64,000 bases of DNA from Rhizobium viscosum (GTDB lineage Bacteria > Pseudomonadota > Alphaproteobacteria > Rhizobiales > Rhizobiaceae): NCBI RefSeq assembly GCF_014873945.1, contig NZ_JADBEC010000001.1:4171001-4235000 (forward strand). The letters run 5' to 3'. The position numbers and the translations under genes were made by a program. The stretch's first letter is position 1, and the number at the start of each line of letters is the position of its first letter. The notes under the pieces were generated by a model that saw nothing but the letters and a program-made list of their open reading frames with translations, was not told the DNA's origin and did no database searches. Shown piece by piece: positions 7,864-16,659 of this stretch.

Positions 7864-9483
7864 ATGACCGTTACCAATTCGATTATGTCATCGATCTACC
7901 AGTCCTCAACATACCGGTTTTCAAAGACGACGATTGAGGAATGGCGGGCTGCAAAGTCCGGTGGGGAGGGCGGCGATGACCGTCAGGCTGCGCCTTCGAG
8001 CCCGGCTCCGGACAAGAGCGGCGAAAAGGACGGTGCCAGCGCCACCTCGATCGTGCGGCACGTCCGCCAGCAAGCGATGGAAATGTCGCTAAGGGTTCTC
8101 GTCGGTACGGGCGGGGACGACAGGCTGCACGGCGGATCGAACAGTTTCGTCGATGCCGACGCCGGCAATGACGAGGTGTCGGCCTATTCCGACGCGACGG
8201 TCGATGGCGGCGACGGCGGCGATTACATCAGCACCTATGATCATGCGACCGTCAGCGGCGGGCGGGGCGACGACGTCATCGATACCTACGATTATTCCAT
8301 CATCGACGGCGGAGACGGCAATGACGAGATCTGGACCTACGCTCATTCCACTGTCGATGGCGGAGCCGGCGACGACATCATCAACGGTTACGGTGACTCC
8401 GATATCACAGGCGGAGCCGGCAATGACCACGTGTCCGTCAACGATCATTCGAAGGTTAATGCCGGGGCGGGCAACGACTGGGTGAGCGGCTACGATTATT
8501 CGACCGTCGACGGCGGAGACGGCAATGACTACATCTCCGTCTATCGCGACTCCACGGTCAATGGCGGGGCCGGCAACGATGTCATCGAGACCTACGAAAG
8601 GTCCGTCATCACCGGCGGCAAAGGCGCCGACCGGATCCAGACCGGCGGCGGCTCGATCCTCAAATATGCCGCGGGCGACGGGCGCGACCAGATCATGGTC
8701 TCCGGCTCCGCCACGCTGGAGCTTGGCGAGGGCATTTCCGCCGATGCGGTGCAGGTCACCGTCAATGGCCGCACGGCGACCATCAGCGTCAACGGCAATT
8801 CCGACGATGTTATCACCGTCGAGCTTTACGCCGGAGCATCGTCATCGCTGACGATCGCCTTTGCGGATGGCAGCACGCGGCAGGTCACCGCCCAGCCGGC
8901 AAGCGGAGGCGGCACGCCGCATCTGCCGCCAAATTCTCAAGTCCCGATCCTTTTGCCTCCTGGCGAGCCGGCGATGTCGAAGGAAGCGTTTGAAGCGATG
9001 ATCCGCGACCCGAACATGTCGCAGGCGCAGAGGGAATATCTCGTCGGCTCGCTGGCGCCGGCGATCTATGGCATCCCGCGGTATGACTATTCCCATCTCG
9101 AATGGCACACATTGCCGCCCGGCTCGGCGCAGCCGATGTCAGCCGAGGTGAAGGCCCAGCTTGCTGCCAGCCAAGAGCTGGCGCGGCAGCTGCAGGCAGA
9201 GCGTGATGCTGAGACGGCCGCCCATCCGGAGCGCTACAATCCGCAGACCGAGAGCAATGACATGTATGAAACCAATGTCGCGACATTGCCCGATGACGCC
9301 ATCAAGCCGCGGATCGAATATATCAGCCATCTCATTCAGAGCGGCGAGGCTGACAAATATTCGTTCCACGCCGGAAACGGCGACCAGACCACCAATTCGA
9401 TCCACCAGTTTCTCTTCTGGCTGCAGCAACGCGCTCAGGAAATGGAAAGCGACGGCACCTATTCGCCCGGCATGTTCGGGTAA
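7864..9483 (+). CDS. RTX-like protein with alternating 18-residue repeats
   Basis: The ATG at 7864 follows GGGGAG, so it is preferred over an upstream in-frame start. The product has 539 residues. Residues ~80-275 carry about ten RTX-type units (GGxGNDxIxx), but each is followed by a second nonamer of the form xYxxSTVDG. The true period is therefore 18 residues (for example GGDGNDEIW then TYAHSTVDG). Such Ca-binding beta rolls usually belong to proteins exported by type I secretion. No ABC/HlyD exporter is in the window and no signal peptide is seen. The C-terminal ~180 residues form a separate Pro-rich then helical domain I do not recognise. Confidence 0.8.
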   Translation: MTVTNSIMSSIYQSSTYRFSKTTIEEWRAAKSGGEGGDDRQAAPSSPAPDKSGEKDGASATSIVRHVRQQAMEMSLRVLVGTGGDDRLHGGSNSFVDADAGNDEVSAYSDATVDGGDGGDYISTYDHATVSGGRGDDVIDTYDYSIIDGGDGNDEIWTYAHSTVDGGAGDDIINGYGDSDITGGAGNDHVSVNDHSKVNAGAGNDWVSGYDYSTVDGGDGNDYISVYRDSTVNGGAGNDVIETYERSVITGGKGADRIQTGGGSILKYAAGDGRDQIMVSGSATLELGEGISADAVQVTVNGRTATISVNGNSDDVITVELYAGASSSLTIAFADGSTRQVTAQPASGGGTPHLPPNSQVPILLPPGEPAMSKEAFEAMIRDPNMSQAQREYLVGSLAPAIYGIPRYDYSHLEWHTLPPGSAQPMSAEVKAQLAASQELARQLQAERDAETAAHPERYNPQTESNDMYETNVATLPDDAIKPRIEYISHLIQSGEADKYSFHAGNGDQTTNSIHQFLFWLQQRAQEMESDGTYSPGMFG

Positions 9484-9579
9484 TCAGGGGCAGAACTGTT
9501 GATCGAGTTTCCATATTCGGAGGCTTGGGAGGTGGAGCAGTGCTGTCGCATGTTGTGGGCTGAGGCGTCCACATACCTC

Positions 9580-9719
9580 CCTCATCTCTGTGCTTGTCAC
9601 AGAGATCCAGCCACCGCGCGTCCGCGCGGTGAATGACTCACTCACCAGAAGAAGATAAAAGTCTCTCCTGCCCAAAGACTTGGGCAGGCTGGATTCCTGT
9701 GACGGGCACAGGAATGAGG
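9580..9719. repeat. Palindromic intergenic element, family B, copy 1
   Basis: The ends are hairpins ATCTCTGTG/CACAGAGAT (left) and ATTCCTGTG/CACAGGAAT (right), flanked by ATCCAGCC and GGCTGGAT. The core (9613-9686) begins CCGCGCGTCCGCGCGG and ends CCCAAAGACTTGGG. A second copy at 36367-36501 has the same ends but the core reversed. It occupies most of the 429-bp gap between the RTX-like gene and the amidohydrolase. Confidence 0.85.
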
Positions 9720-9912
9720 GAGTGGGGAGGAGGGCGTTGGTGCCTAAAGCAACCTCTGCATTCGAGGGGTGTCGATCGCGGATAGATCTGTTCTCTCATC
9801 GCTATTCCATTCCCCCGCTGGCAAATCGCCCCCGCGGCGGCTAGTCTCGCACCACCCCACCTTCGGCCGCCGCTCCCCACGGTCCGGCCCGCCACATCAC
9901 GAGGATACCATC

Positions 9913-11076
9913 ATGAGCACTATCGAAGCCGTCGCCGAAGAGGCCAAGGGCTGGCGACGGCATATTCATCAGAATCCGGAGCTGCTCTTCGACCTGCCGG
10001 AGACGGCGGCCTTCGTGGCGGGCAAGCTTGCGGAATTCGGCTGCGAGAATGTGACGACCGGGCTCGCCAAAACCGGCGTCGTCGCCGTCATCGAGGGCAA
10101 CAAGGGCCCCGGCAAGACGATTGCGCTTCGTTGCGACATGGATGCCCTGCCGATGTCGGAGCAGACCAATCTTCCCTATGCCTCAAAAAATGCCAACCGC
10201 ATGCATGCCTGCGGCCATGACGGGCACACGGCCATGCTGCTTGCCACCGCCAAGTGCCTCGTCGAAGACCCGGATTTCTCCGGCAAGGTCGTGCTCATCT
10301 TCCAGCCGGCGGAGGAAGGCGGCGGCGGAGCGCGGGTGATGATCGAGGAGGGGCTGCTAGAGCGTTTCGGCATCGACGAGGTCTATGGCATGCATAACGA
10401 GCCGGGCCTCGAGATCGGTTCCTTTGCGACGCGCGCCGGTCCCTTCATGGCGGGTGCCGACCGTTTCGTCATCACCATCAACGGCAAGGGCGGGCATGCG
10501 GCCTCGCCGAACATGACGCGCGATCCGGTTCTCGTCAGCGCCCATATGGTCACCGCGCTGCAATCGATCGCTTCGCGCTTCACCGATCCCTTCGATCCCG
10601 TCGTCGTCTCCATCGCCTTTTCGGAGGCCGGCAACGACAAGGCGCTGAACGTCATTCCCGCCTCCGTGCGCCTCGGCGGTACGATCCGCACCATGCAGGC
10701 GGAAACGCGGAAGGCCGTCGAGCAGCGGTTCCGTGAGATCGTGCATGGTACGGCGAAGCTGTTTGAAACCGAAGCCGAGATCGACTGGCGGCCGGGCTAT
10801 CCTGTCACGGTCAACGATGCCGGCAGGACATCGGCGATCGTTGCGGCGGCTGCAAAGGTGGCGGGCGAGGGCCGGGTGGATGCGGCTTACGAGCCGTCGA
10901 TGGGGGCGGAGGATTTCTCCTATATGCTGGAGAAGCGGCCAGGCGCGATGATCCTGATCGGCAATGGGGACAGTGCGGGTCTGCACCATCCGGCCTATGA
11001 TTTCAACGACAAGGCGATTGCGCATGGGGTGCGGTACTGGCTGTCTCTGGTCGGGCAGGAGCTTGGGGCCCGGTAG
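9913..11076 (+). CDS. M20-family amidohydrolase (hippurate/N-acyl amino acid hydrolase type)
   Basis: This 387-residue Zn-dependent enzyme cleaves N-acyl or carbamoyl-type amide bonds; its substrate is unspecified. Metal and catalytic motifs of the M20D group are present: CDMDALP, ACGHDGHTA, PAEEGGGGA, the dimerisation-domain GKGGHAASP and the late HHPAYDFND. The ATG at 9913 is preferred because ACGAGG precedes it and the motif spacing then fits the family; the frame extends 48 codons upstream without support. It is a single-gene unit between two repeat elements. Confidence 0.9.
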   Translation: MSTIEAVAEEAKGWRRHIHQNPELLFDLPETAAFVAGKLAEFGCENVTTGLAKTGVVAVIEGNKGPGKTIALRCDMDALPMSEQTNLPYASKNANRMHACGHDGHTAMLLATAKCLVEDPDFSGKVVLIFQPAEEGGGGARVMIEEGLLERFGIDEVYGMHNEPGLEIGSFATRAGPFMAGADRFVITINGKGGHAASPNMTRDPVLVSAHMVTALQSIASRFTDPFDPVVVSIAFSEAGNDKALNVIPASVRLGGTIRTMQAETRKAVEQRFREIVHGTAKLFETEAEIDWRPGYPVTVNDAGRTSAIVAAAAKVAGEGRVDAAYEPSMGAEDFSYMLEKRPGAMILIGNGDSAGLHHPAYDFNDKAIAHGVRYWLSLVGQELGAR

Positions 11077-11137
11077 GAGGATTGCGGGCGAGGCGTGTGC
11101 AGCGTTACATCTTACACCGCCAGCGTGTGCCATGAGG

Positions 11138-11311
11138 CACCCCCCTCTGTCCTGCCGGACATCTCCCCCACAGGTGGGGAGATTGGCTGGGAGCGCCGGT
11201 TTCCCCAAACAACAAACGTTGCAAACTGCGCAACGTCGATGATGTACGAAGGTCGGGCCGCTTGTCGATCTCCCCCTTGTGGGGGAGATGTCCGGCAGGG
11301 CAGAGGGGGTG
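11138..11311. repeat. Family A intergenic element, copy 1 (~175 bp)
   Basis: The element starts CACCCCCCTCTGTCCTGCCG and ends with the inverted counterpart GGGCAGAGGGGGTG. Each end holds a hairpin ATCTCCCC/GGGGAGAT, and the middle carries GTTTCCCCAAACAA. The terminal inverted repeats are about 45 bp, which makes it MITE-like. It fills most of the gap after the amidohydrolase. Confidence 0.9.
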
Positions 11312-11349
11312 TTCCGAGCGAGCCGGCGCCGAAACGCTCATCCCTTCAC

Positions 11350-11377
11350 AAAGGAAAAGGCCGCATAAACGGCGGCC
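11350..11377 (-). terminator. Rho-independent terminator of the large RTX gene
   Basis: On the minus strand the stem GGCCGC/GCGGCC with a 7-nt loop is followed by TTTTCCTTTG. It lies about 33 bp after the stop codon of the gene at 11410. Confidence 0.6.
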
Positions 11378-11409
11378 CGCAAAGCCCTGCCTGCCGTTGT
11401 CAGCGCCCC

Positions 11410-13791
11410 TCACGCAAACAGGAAATCGCCGGACTGCAGGACATAGGCTCCGTTGAGCAGGGCAACTCCAACGGCACCATCTCCTCCGGTGCCATCCTCG
11501 TCCCAATAGAGCGTGCGGTCAGATGAGTTGAAGTAGAACTGGGCATCTGTGCCGATGGCGGTTTTGCCGACGTGGAAATCCAGGGTGGCCGTGGTCATGC
11601 CCTGGAAGTCGGCGGACTGGAACAACAGGAAGTCGTCCGCGCCGAAATCGTTGATGGAAGCGAAGTTGAACGGGCTCGGTGCGGCGAGGGCGAACGTATC
11701 GGCGCCGCCGCCGCCGTTCAGGCCATCGGCACCGCCGCCGCCGACGAGCGTGTTGGCGGCCGCATTGCCTACTATCTGGTTGTTGCCGCTGCCGCCGATC
11801 CCGGTCACGGCGCCTGCCTGAAGGATCAGTGTTTCAACACCGGTACCGGCGAGCGAATAGGTCTCCGCCGTGGAATAGATGGTATCGACCAGATCCCAGA
11901 CGCCGTCGCCGGTATCGTGGACGACGTCGCCGGCGCTGTCGACCTTGTATTTGTCGTTTCCGTCGCCGCCATCCATGAAGTCGTCGCCGGTACCGCCCGC
12001 GAGCATGTCGTCGCCGGAGCCGCCGTAGAACGTATCATTGTCTGCGCCGCCATCGAGATAATCGTTGCCGTCGAGACCATGAAGCGTATCGCTTCCTGCA
12101 GCGCCGGCGAGAGTGTTGTTGCCGCTATTGCCGGTCATGACGTTGTCGAGCGCATTGCCGGTCGCATAGAGATTGCCCTCGGCGACCATCGCGAGGTTCT
12201 CGACATTGGCCGAAAGCGTATAGCTCACTTCGGTCAGGACGGTGTCGGTACCTTCTCCGGCCAGTTCCACGACCCGGTCGGCCGTGGTGTCGACGCTATA
12301 GGTATCGTTGCCGAGGCCGCCGATCATCCTGTCGTCGCCAGAGCTTCCGGAAAGATGGTCATTGCCTGCATAGCCGTAGAGCGTATCGTCGCCGGCGCTT
12401 GCATAGATGGCATCGTCGCCGGCCGTGCCGAAGAGGCTCATGCCAGGATAGGTACCGTAGATGCTGTGGCTCGGAAGCTCCACCGCATGGGCGTCGGCAT
12501 CGTAGCGAACCTGATAGATGCCGGAGTCATAGGAGTAGGGACCGTTGTAGTCGCTGTCGGATGCCCAGGTGACGATCCAGCCGCCGTCATCGAGTGCCGC
12601 CACCTGGGGTATATCATGGTAGGTGTGGGTCAGCGTGTTGAGGAGCGTTTCATCGCCGTTTTTCGTCCCGTCGGCATTAAACGCCTGCTGATAGACATGG
12701 TAGTAGGTGTCGGTGAATCCCATCACCGTCCAGGTCACCACCCAGCCGCCGTCGGCCAGCGCCGTCACCTTCTGGTTCGACGCATATGTCCCCTCGGTAT
12801 CGACCTGCGTCTCGCCGCCTTTTGGTGTCCCGTTCGCGTTGTAGGCCTGCTGCATCATATGGGCATCGCCCGAGAGCCAGATCACCACCCAGCCGCCGCC
12901 GTCCAATGCGGCGGAGGTAGGGTAGCCCTGGTTGCCGTCGGTCGTGGTGTTGACCCGTGTCTCCGTGCCGAGCCGCGTTCCGTCGGCATTGTAGGCCTGC
13001 TGATAGATCCCGCCGCTCGAGCCATCCTGGCCATTCGATCCCCAGATGACGACCCAGCCGCCGTCGCGTGCCACCACGGTTGGGCCGCCCTGATAGGAAT
13101 TGGTGTAGGTATTGACGAGGGTCTCCCCGCCGCGCGGCGTTCCGTCGGCATTGTAGACCTGCTGCAATATGCCGGTCTCGGAACCGTCCAGCCCTGCTGA
13201 CGACCAGGTGACGACCCAGCCGCCGCCATCGAGCGGCGCCATCGAACCGGGCCACTGGTTTCCATCGGTGTAGGTGTTGACCTGGGTCTCTCCGGCGATC
13301 TTGGAGCCGTCGGCAGCGAAGGCCTGCTGGTAGATCCCGTATCCGGAACCGTCCTGGCCTACCGACAACCAGCTGACGACCCAGCCTCCGTCGGAAAGCC
13401 CCATGACCGATCGCAAGCCCTGTCCCGCGCCCTCATAGGTGTTGACCTGGGTCTCGCCGCCGCGCGGCGTGCCGTCCGCGTTGAATGCCTGTTGGTAGAC
13501 CCCGGGCGTGGAGACCCCCTGGTCTCCCCAGGTCACCACCCAGCCGCCGTCGGCAAGGACCGTCACGGCCGGCATGTCCTGATTGCCCTCGACCGTGGTG
13601 TTGACGCGGGTTTCGGGGCCGACGAGGGCGCCCGTCGCGTCGTAGACCTGCTGGTAGATTCCGGAACCGCTGCCGTCCTGCAGCATCGAGGCCCATGTGA
13701 TCACCCATCCGCCGCCTGGCAGCTGGGTGGTCGCAGCACTGTACTGAAAATTGACCGTGAACGTGTTGACCTGAGATTCCAAAAACGGCAT
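11410..13791 (-). CDS. Large RTX protein with tandem 'DGGWVVTW' repeats
   Basis: The product has 793 residues; the ATG follows a strong GAGGAGGAAGG. Residues ~1-440 consist of about nine ~48-residue repeats built around DGGWVVTW, GIYQQxxNADGT and ETxVNTYT. These likely form a beta-propeller or similar adhesive array. Residues ~450-690 carry RTX nonapeptides (GGxGNDxxx) in two blocks separated by a typical serralysin-type spacer, and the C-terminal ~80 residues match the usual RTX tail (FNDFGADDFLLF-like, ending LQSGDFLFA). It is probably a secreted Ca-binding surface or adhesion protein exported by a type I system encoded elsewhere. Confidence 0.85.
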   Translation of the reverse strand: MPFLESQVNTFTVNFQYSAATTQLPGGGWVITWASMLQDGSGSGIYQQVYDATGALVGPETRVNTTVEGNQDMPAVTVLADGGWVVTWGDQGVSTPGVYQQAFNADGTPRGGETQVNTYEGAGQGLRSVMGLSDGGWVVSWLSVGQDGSGYGIYQQAFAADGSKIAGETQVNTYTDGNQWPGSMAPLDGGGWVVTWSSAGLDGSETGILQQVYNADGTPRGGETLVNTYTNSYQGGPTVVARDGGWVVIWGSNGQDGSSGGIYQQAYNADGTRLGTETRVNTTTDGNQGYPTSAALDGGGWVVIWLSGDAHMMQQAYNANGTPKGGETQVDTEGTYASNQKVTALADGGWVVTWTVMGFTDTYYHVYQQAFNADGTKNGDETLLNTLTHTYHDIPQVAALDDGGWIVTWASDSDYNGPYSYDSGIYQVRYDADAHAVELPSHSIYGTYPGMSLFGTAGDDAIYASAGDDTLYGYAGNDHLSGSSGDDRMIGGLGNDTYSVDTTADRVVELAGEGTDTVLTEVSYTLSANVENLAMVAEGNLYATGNALDNVMTGNSGNNTLAGAAGSDTLHGLDGNDYLDGGADNDTFYGGSGDDMLAGGTGDDFMDGGDGNDKYKVDSAGDVVHDTGDGVWDLVDTIYSTAETYSLAGTGVETLILQAGAVTGIGGSGNNQIVGNAAANTLVGGGGADGLNGGGGADTFALAAPSPFNFASINDFGADDFLLFQSADFQGMTTATLDFHVGKTAIGTDAQFYFNSSDRTLYWDEDGTGGDGAVGVALLNGAYVLQSGDFLFA

Positions 13792-13996
13792 TTACCTTCC
13801 TCCTCAGATAGATAGTAACTGGAAACATAAAACGCGTTGCTGCAGATCTGATGCGGATTTCTACTATACCGTTCCTTTTTGAACATTGGCCGACAGTCCC
13901 GAGTGGTGGCTACAGTCAGGCGGTGAAATCATGACTTCGGCGAGGTCGAATAGCGGCGCCGGCCAGTTGGTTAGGTTTCTTGAATAGCGGCAGAGC

Positions 13997-14172
13997 CACC
14001 CCCCTCTGTCCTGCCGGACATCTCCCCCACAGGTGGGGAGATCGGCTGGGAGCGCCGGTTTCCCCAAACAAGTGCCGTTGCAAACTACACGACGTCAGCG
14101 ATGGGCGAAGGTCATGCCACTTGTCGATCTCCACCCTTGTGGGGGAGATGTCCGGCAGGACAGAGGGGGGTG
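13997..14172. repeat. Family A intergenic element, copy 2
   Basis: This is a full-length copy with the same 5' end, internal GTTTCCCCAAACAA and 3' inverted end. The right hairpin is the ATCTCCACCCTTGTGGGGGAGAT variant, with an imperfect arm. It lies between the large RTX gene and the lipoprotein gene in a 414-bp gap that holds no coding sequence I can support. Confidence 0.9.
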
Positions 14173-14205
14173 CCCCACGGACGAGCAGCCCGGTTGTCCT
14201 CACAC

Positions 14206-14520
14206 TCACACTGCCTGAACGCTTCTCACCACGCCCGTGCGGTCGATGACGCAGGCGAACTTGCGGCCGGAGGCGTCGAGATCGACGCTGAAGCCGCCGG
14301 CTTCGACAGGGCGCGAACTCGTCGGCAGGATTTTTGCCCTGTCGAGACCGGCCTGTTTGGCGACAGCATCGGCGCAGAGCAGTTGCAGGTCGGCGGGCGC
14401 GGTCTCCACCGCCGTGCGCGACATCTGGTCGGGCGGCGGGGACGACTGGCAGGCGGCAAGTGCCGATAGCGAGCAAAGAAGCAGGGCCGGGAGCGGCTGG
14501 CTCTTCAAGAACATGCGCAT
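14206..14520 (-). CDS. Small lipoprotein, unknown
   Basis: The protein has 104 residues. The N-terminal lipoprotein signal ends with lipobox LAAC (Cys24), so the mature protein should be attached to the inner or outer membrane. The mature part contains a short beta-rich domain with two Cys (LLCADAV and KFACVIDRT) that could form a disulfide. GGGGGA precedes the ATG. It lies just downstream of the L,D-transpeptidase on the same strand (15-bp gap), so it is probably co-transcribed; a cell-envelope role is plausible but not shown. Confidence 0.75.
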   Translation of the reverse strand: MRMFLKSQPLPALLLCSLSALAACQSSPPPDQMSRTAVETAPADLQLLCADAVAKQAGLDRAKILPTSSRPVEAGGFSVDLDASGRKFACVIDRTGVVRSVQAV

Positions 14521-14535
14521 TCTAATTCCCCCGTT

Positions 14536-15195
14536 TCAGACGCCCTTGTAGAGGGCCGCGCCCTGCATCAGGACGATAACCTTGGCGCCGACCTTTATCC
14601 GCGAGTGCAGATCGATGATGTCGTCATTGTTCATGCGAATGCAGCCCGAGGATACGTCGAGGCCGATCGACCAGGATTCAGGCGTGCCATGGATGCGATA
14701 GATCGTGTCGGCATCGCCCGCATAGAGATAGAGGGCGCGGGCGCCGAGCGGATTGTCCGGGCCGCCGGGCTGGCCGGCCGCCCATTTGGCGGCATTCGGG
14801 TCGCGGGCCACCATTTCGGCGGGCGGGGTCCAGGTCGGCCATTCGGCGGTACGGCCCACACGCACGATGCCGGCCCAGCCGAAGCCTTCGCGACCGACCC
14901 CGATGCCGTAGCGGATCGCCTGGCCTCCGGGCTGCACGAGATAGAGAAAATGCTGGTTGCCGTCGATGATGATGGTGCCCGGCTCCTCCGCCGTGCGGAA
15001 GGTCACGACCTGCCGGCGGAAGGCATCCGGAACCTGCTTGTTGCGGGCGAAATATTTGCGCGCCGTGTTCTTGTCGTAGTCGACCCATTTCCGCGTCTTG
15101 GAATCGTAGATCTGCGTGCCGGCCGCATGAGCGACATAGGCGGCGAAACCAAGCGCGAGTGCGGCGAGGGCGGCTTTCTGCAATGTCCGGCTCAT
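14536..15195 (-). CDS. L,D-transpeptidase (YkuD domain)
   Basis: The product (about 219 aa) cross-links peptidoglycan or attaches proteins to it in the periplasm. A signal peptide covers the first ~25 residues. The YkuD catalytic motif is intact: HGTPESWSIG followed by SSGCIRMNNDD with the nucleophilic Cys. The ATG at 15195 overlaps the stop of the upstream binding-protein gene (ATGA), which argues for translational coupling; another in-frame ATG at 15207 is possible. The length and motif fit the rhizobial ErfK/YbiS-type family. Confidence 0.9.
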   Translation of the reverse strand: MSRTLQKAALAALALGFAAYVAHAAGTQIYDSKTRKWVDYDKNTARKYFARNKQVPDAFRRQVVTFRTAEEPGTIIIDGNQHFLYLVQPGGQAIRYGIGVGREGFGWAGIVRVGRTAEWPTWTPPAEMVARDPNAAKWAAGQPGGPDNPLGARALYLYAGDADTIYRIHGTPESWSIGLDVSSGCIRMNNDDIIDLHSRIKVGAKVIVLMQGAALYKGV

Positions 15196-16187
15196 GGCTT
15201 TGCCCATCCCTCAATGCGGGCGGCATTCTTAGCCACCCATTTTTCCGCATAGTCGGCAGGCGGCTGGCGCTCCACCTGCAGCGCATAGGTCATGGCAGTC
15301 ACTTCCTCAGGCGTCAGATCGACCTTCTCCAGAAAGGCGGCGACATCGGCATGTTTGGCGCCGAAGGACGTCGACCAGGCGATGTGGAATTCCGATGGCG
15401 GCCAGGCGACATCGGCCTTCGAATGTTCGATCCAGAGCGGATCGCTGCCGGGTGCGATCTTCCATCGTGCGGGGTCGTAAGCCGGCTCTTCCAGCCGCGT
15501 CACCTTGTGCAGTTCGAAGACATTGTGCGGCGCGTAGCAGGCAAAGACCATCGGCCGGCCGGTCGCGACGGCGGCATCGACGGCTGCCATGCCGACATCC
15601 TCTTCCGCCTCCACCAGCGTCAGGTTCCTGGCGTAACCGTAGCTCAAGGCACGCACCCGCTCGATGCTCGCCGATGTCCAGGTCGCGGCACCGATCCAGA
15701 GCTCGCCGCGGCCATCGCCATCGGTGTCCAGCAGGGCGCCTTTTTCAGGGTCTGAGAGGTCCTTGACACTTTTGATGCCGGCCTTTTCGGCATCCTCGGT
15801 GGCGCAGAGGCCCTGCCAGGCGGCAACCGCGCGTTTTGCCAGAGTTACCGCCTTCTTCTCATCGACATATTTTTCGATTGCCGCATCGAGGTTCGGCCGC
15901 CAGACCTCGGGGTGGATATCGAGCTCGCCGCTCTCAAGCCCGGCAAAGGCGTTGAGCTCGCCCATTTCGCGCAGTTCGGCCGCAAGGCCGAAGTTCTTGC
16001 TGATCGCGACCTTCAGGATATTGGCGGTTGCCTGTCCCGACGGCCAGTTCGGCACGGCGATGACGAGATCGGCGGCATGGACGTTGTGAGTGGCGCCCGA
16101 CGCTATGAATATGGATGCCATCGCAGCAAGCATGGCTCTCGCATGAAAGCCATGCCGTTGTGGATTCTCTTCCTGACGATGTCTCAC
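15192..16187 (-). CDS. Glycine betaine/choline-type ABC substrate-binding protein (ProX/OpuAC family)
   Basis: This 331-residue periplasmic binding protein has a signal peptide ending near VHA (about residue 38). The body matches the OpuAC fold, with aromatic residues typical of the quaternary-amine cage (VPNWPSGQ, HPEVWRPN, IGAATWTSAS). It begins with GTG at 16187, six bases after GGAGGGG. No permease or ATPase genes are adjacent; instead it is coupled to the L,D-transpeptidase by an ATGA overlap. It could serve a transporter encoded elsewhere, so the ligand is assigned by family only. Confidence 0.82.
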   Translation of the reverse strand: MRHRQEENPQRHGFHARAMLAAMASIFIASGATHNVHAADLVIAVPNWPSGQATANILKVAISKNFGLAAELREMGELNAFAGLESGELDIHPEVWRPNLDAAIEKYVDEKKAVTLAKRAVAAWQGLCATEDAEKAGIKSVKDLSDPEKGALLDTDGDGRGELWIGAATWTSASIERVRALSYGYARNLTLVEAEEDVGMAAVDAAVATGRPMVFACYAPHNVFELHKVTRLEEPAYDPARWKIAPGSDPLWIEHSKADVAWPPSEFHIAWSTSFGAKHADVAAFLEKVDLTPEEVTAMTYALQVERQPPADYAEKWVAKNAARIEGWAKP

Positions 16188-16339
16188 AGAGACCCCTCCG
16201 GTTCCGCTCCCCAGCCGGTTGAAGTCCTAAACACATTACGCGCATGCCGGGGAAGTACGTTACCGTAAACGCCGCCGTAAATTCATGCGGCGAAGGTGAC
16301 GTGGAATGAGGGGATGCAGGCTGTCGGTGCGCTCTGCGG

Positions 16340-16549
16340 CACCCGCTCTGTCCCGCCGGACTGCCGGGGTCGAGCCGCGGGTCTCGCCCCGTCCTTCGGA
16401 CCCCGCAGGGTGGAGATTGGCACGCGGCGTGCTCCGCAAGCCACCCCAACGTTTTGCCGAACTCCAACGCTGATTGTTTGGGGAAACCATCGCGTCTAAC
16501 CGATCTCCCCACCTGTGGGGGAGATGCCCGGCAGGGCAGAGGAGGTGCC
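16340..16549. repeat. Mosaic intergenic element (family A right end joined to family C module)
   Basis: The right half (ATTGTTTGGGGAAACC... to GGGCAGAGGAGGTGC) is a family A end. The left half carries a different palindromic module, GGGTCGAGCCGCGGGTCTCG...CCGTCCTTCGGACCCC, also seen at 22151-22180 and 26849-26890. It lies in the 470-bp gap between the binding-protein gene and the ElyC-like gene, which has no coding sequence I can support. Confidence 0.75.
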
Positions 16550-16659
16550 GCATGGCACATACTTTCTCTCGTCACGGCTGTCTTGCCTCAAGTTCCAGCT
16601 TGCCCCGAATCCGCGAATAAGGTTTCGTGGCCGCGTTTCAGCAGGACCCCAGCTCGCCC

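Noticed and set aside
11572..13200. 542-codon frame opposite the large RTX gene
   Set aside because: The repetition simply reflects the sense-strand repeats.
11138..14172. CRISPR-like appearance of repeated palindromes
   Set aside because: Repeats are ~175 bp, widely and irregularly spaced around genes, with no short unique spacers or cas genes.
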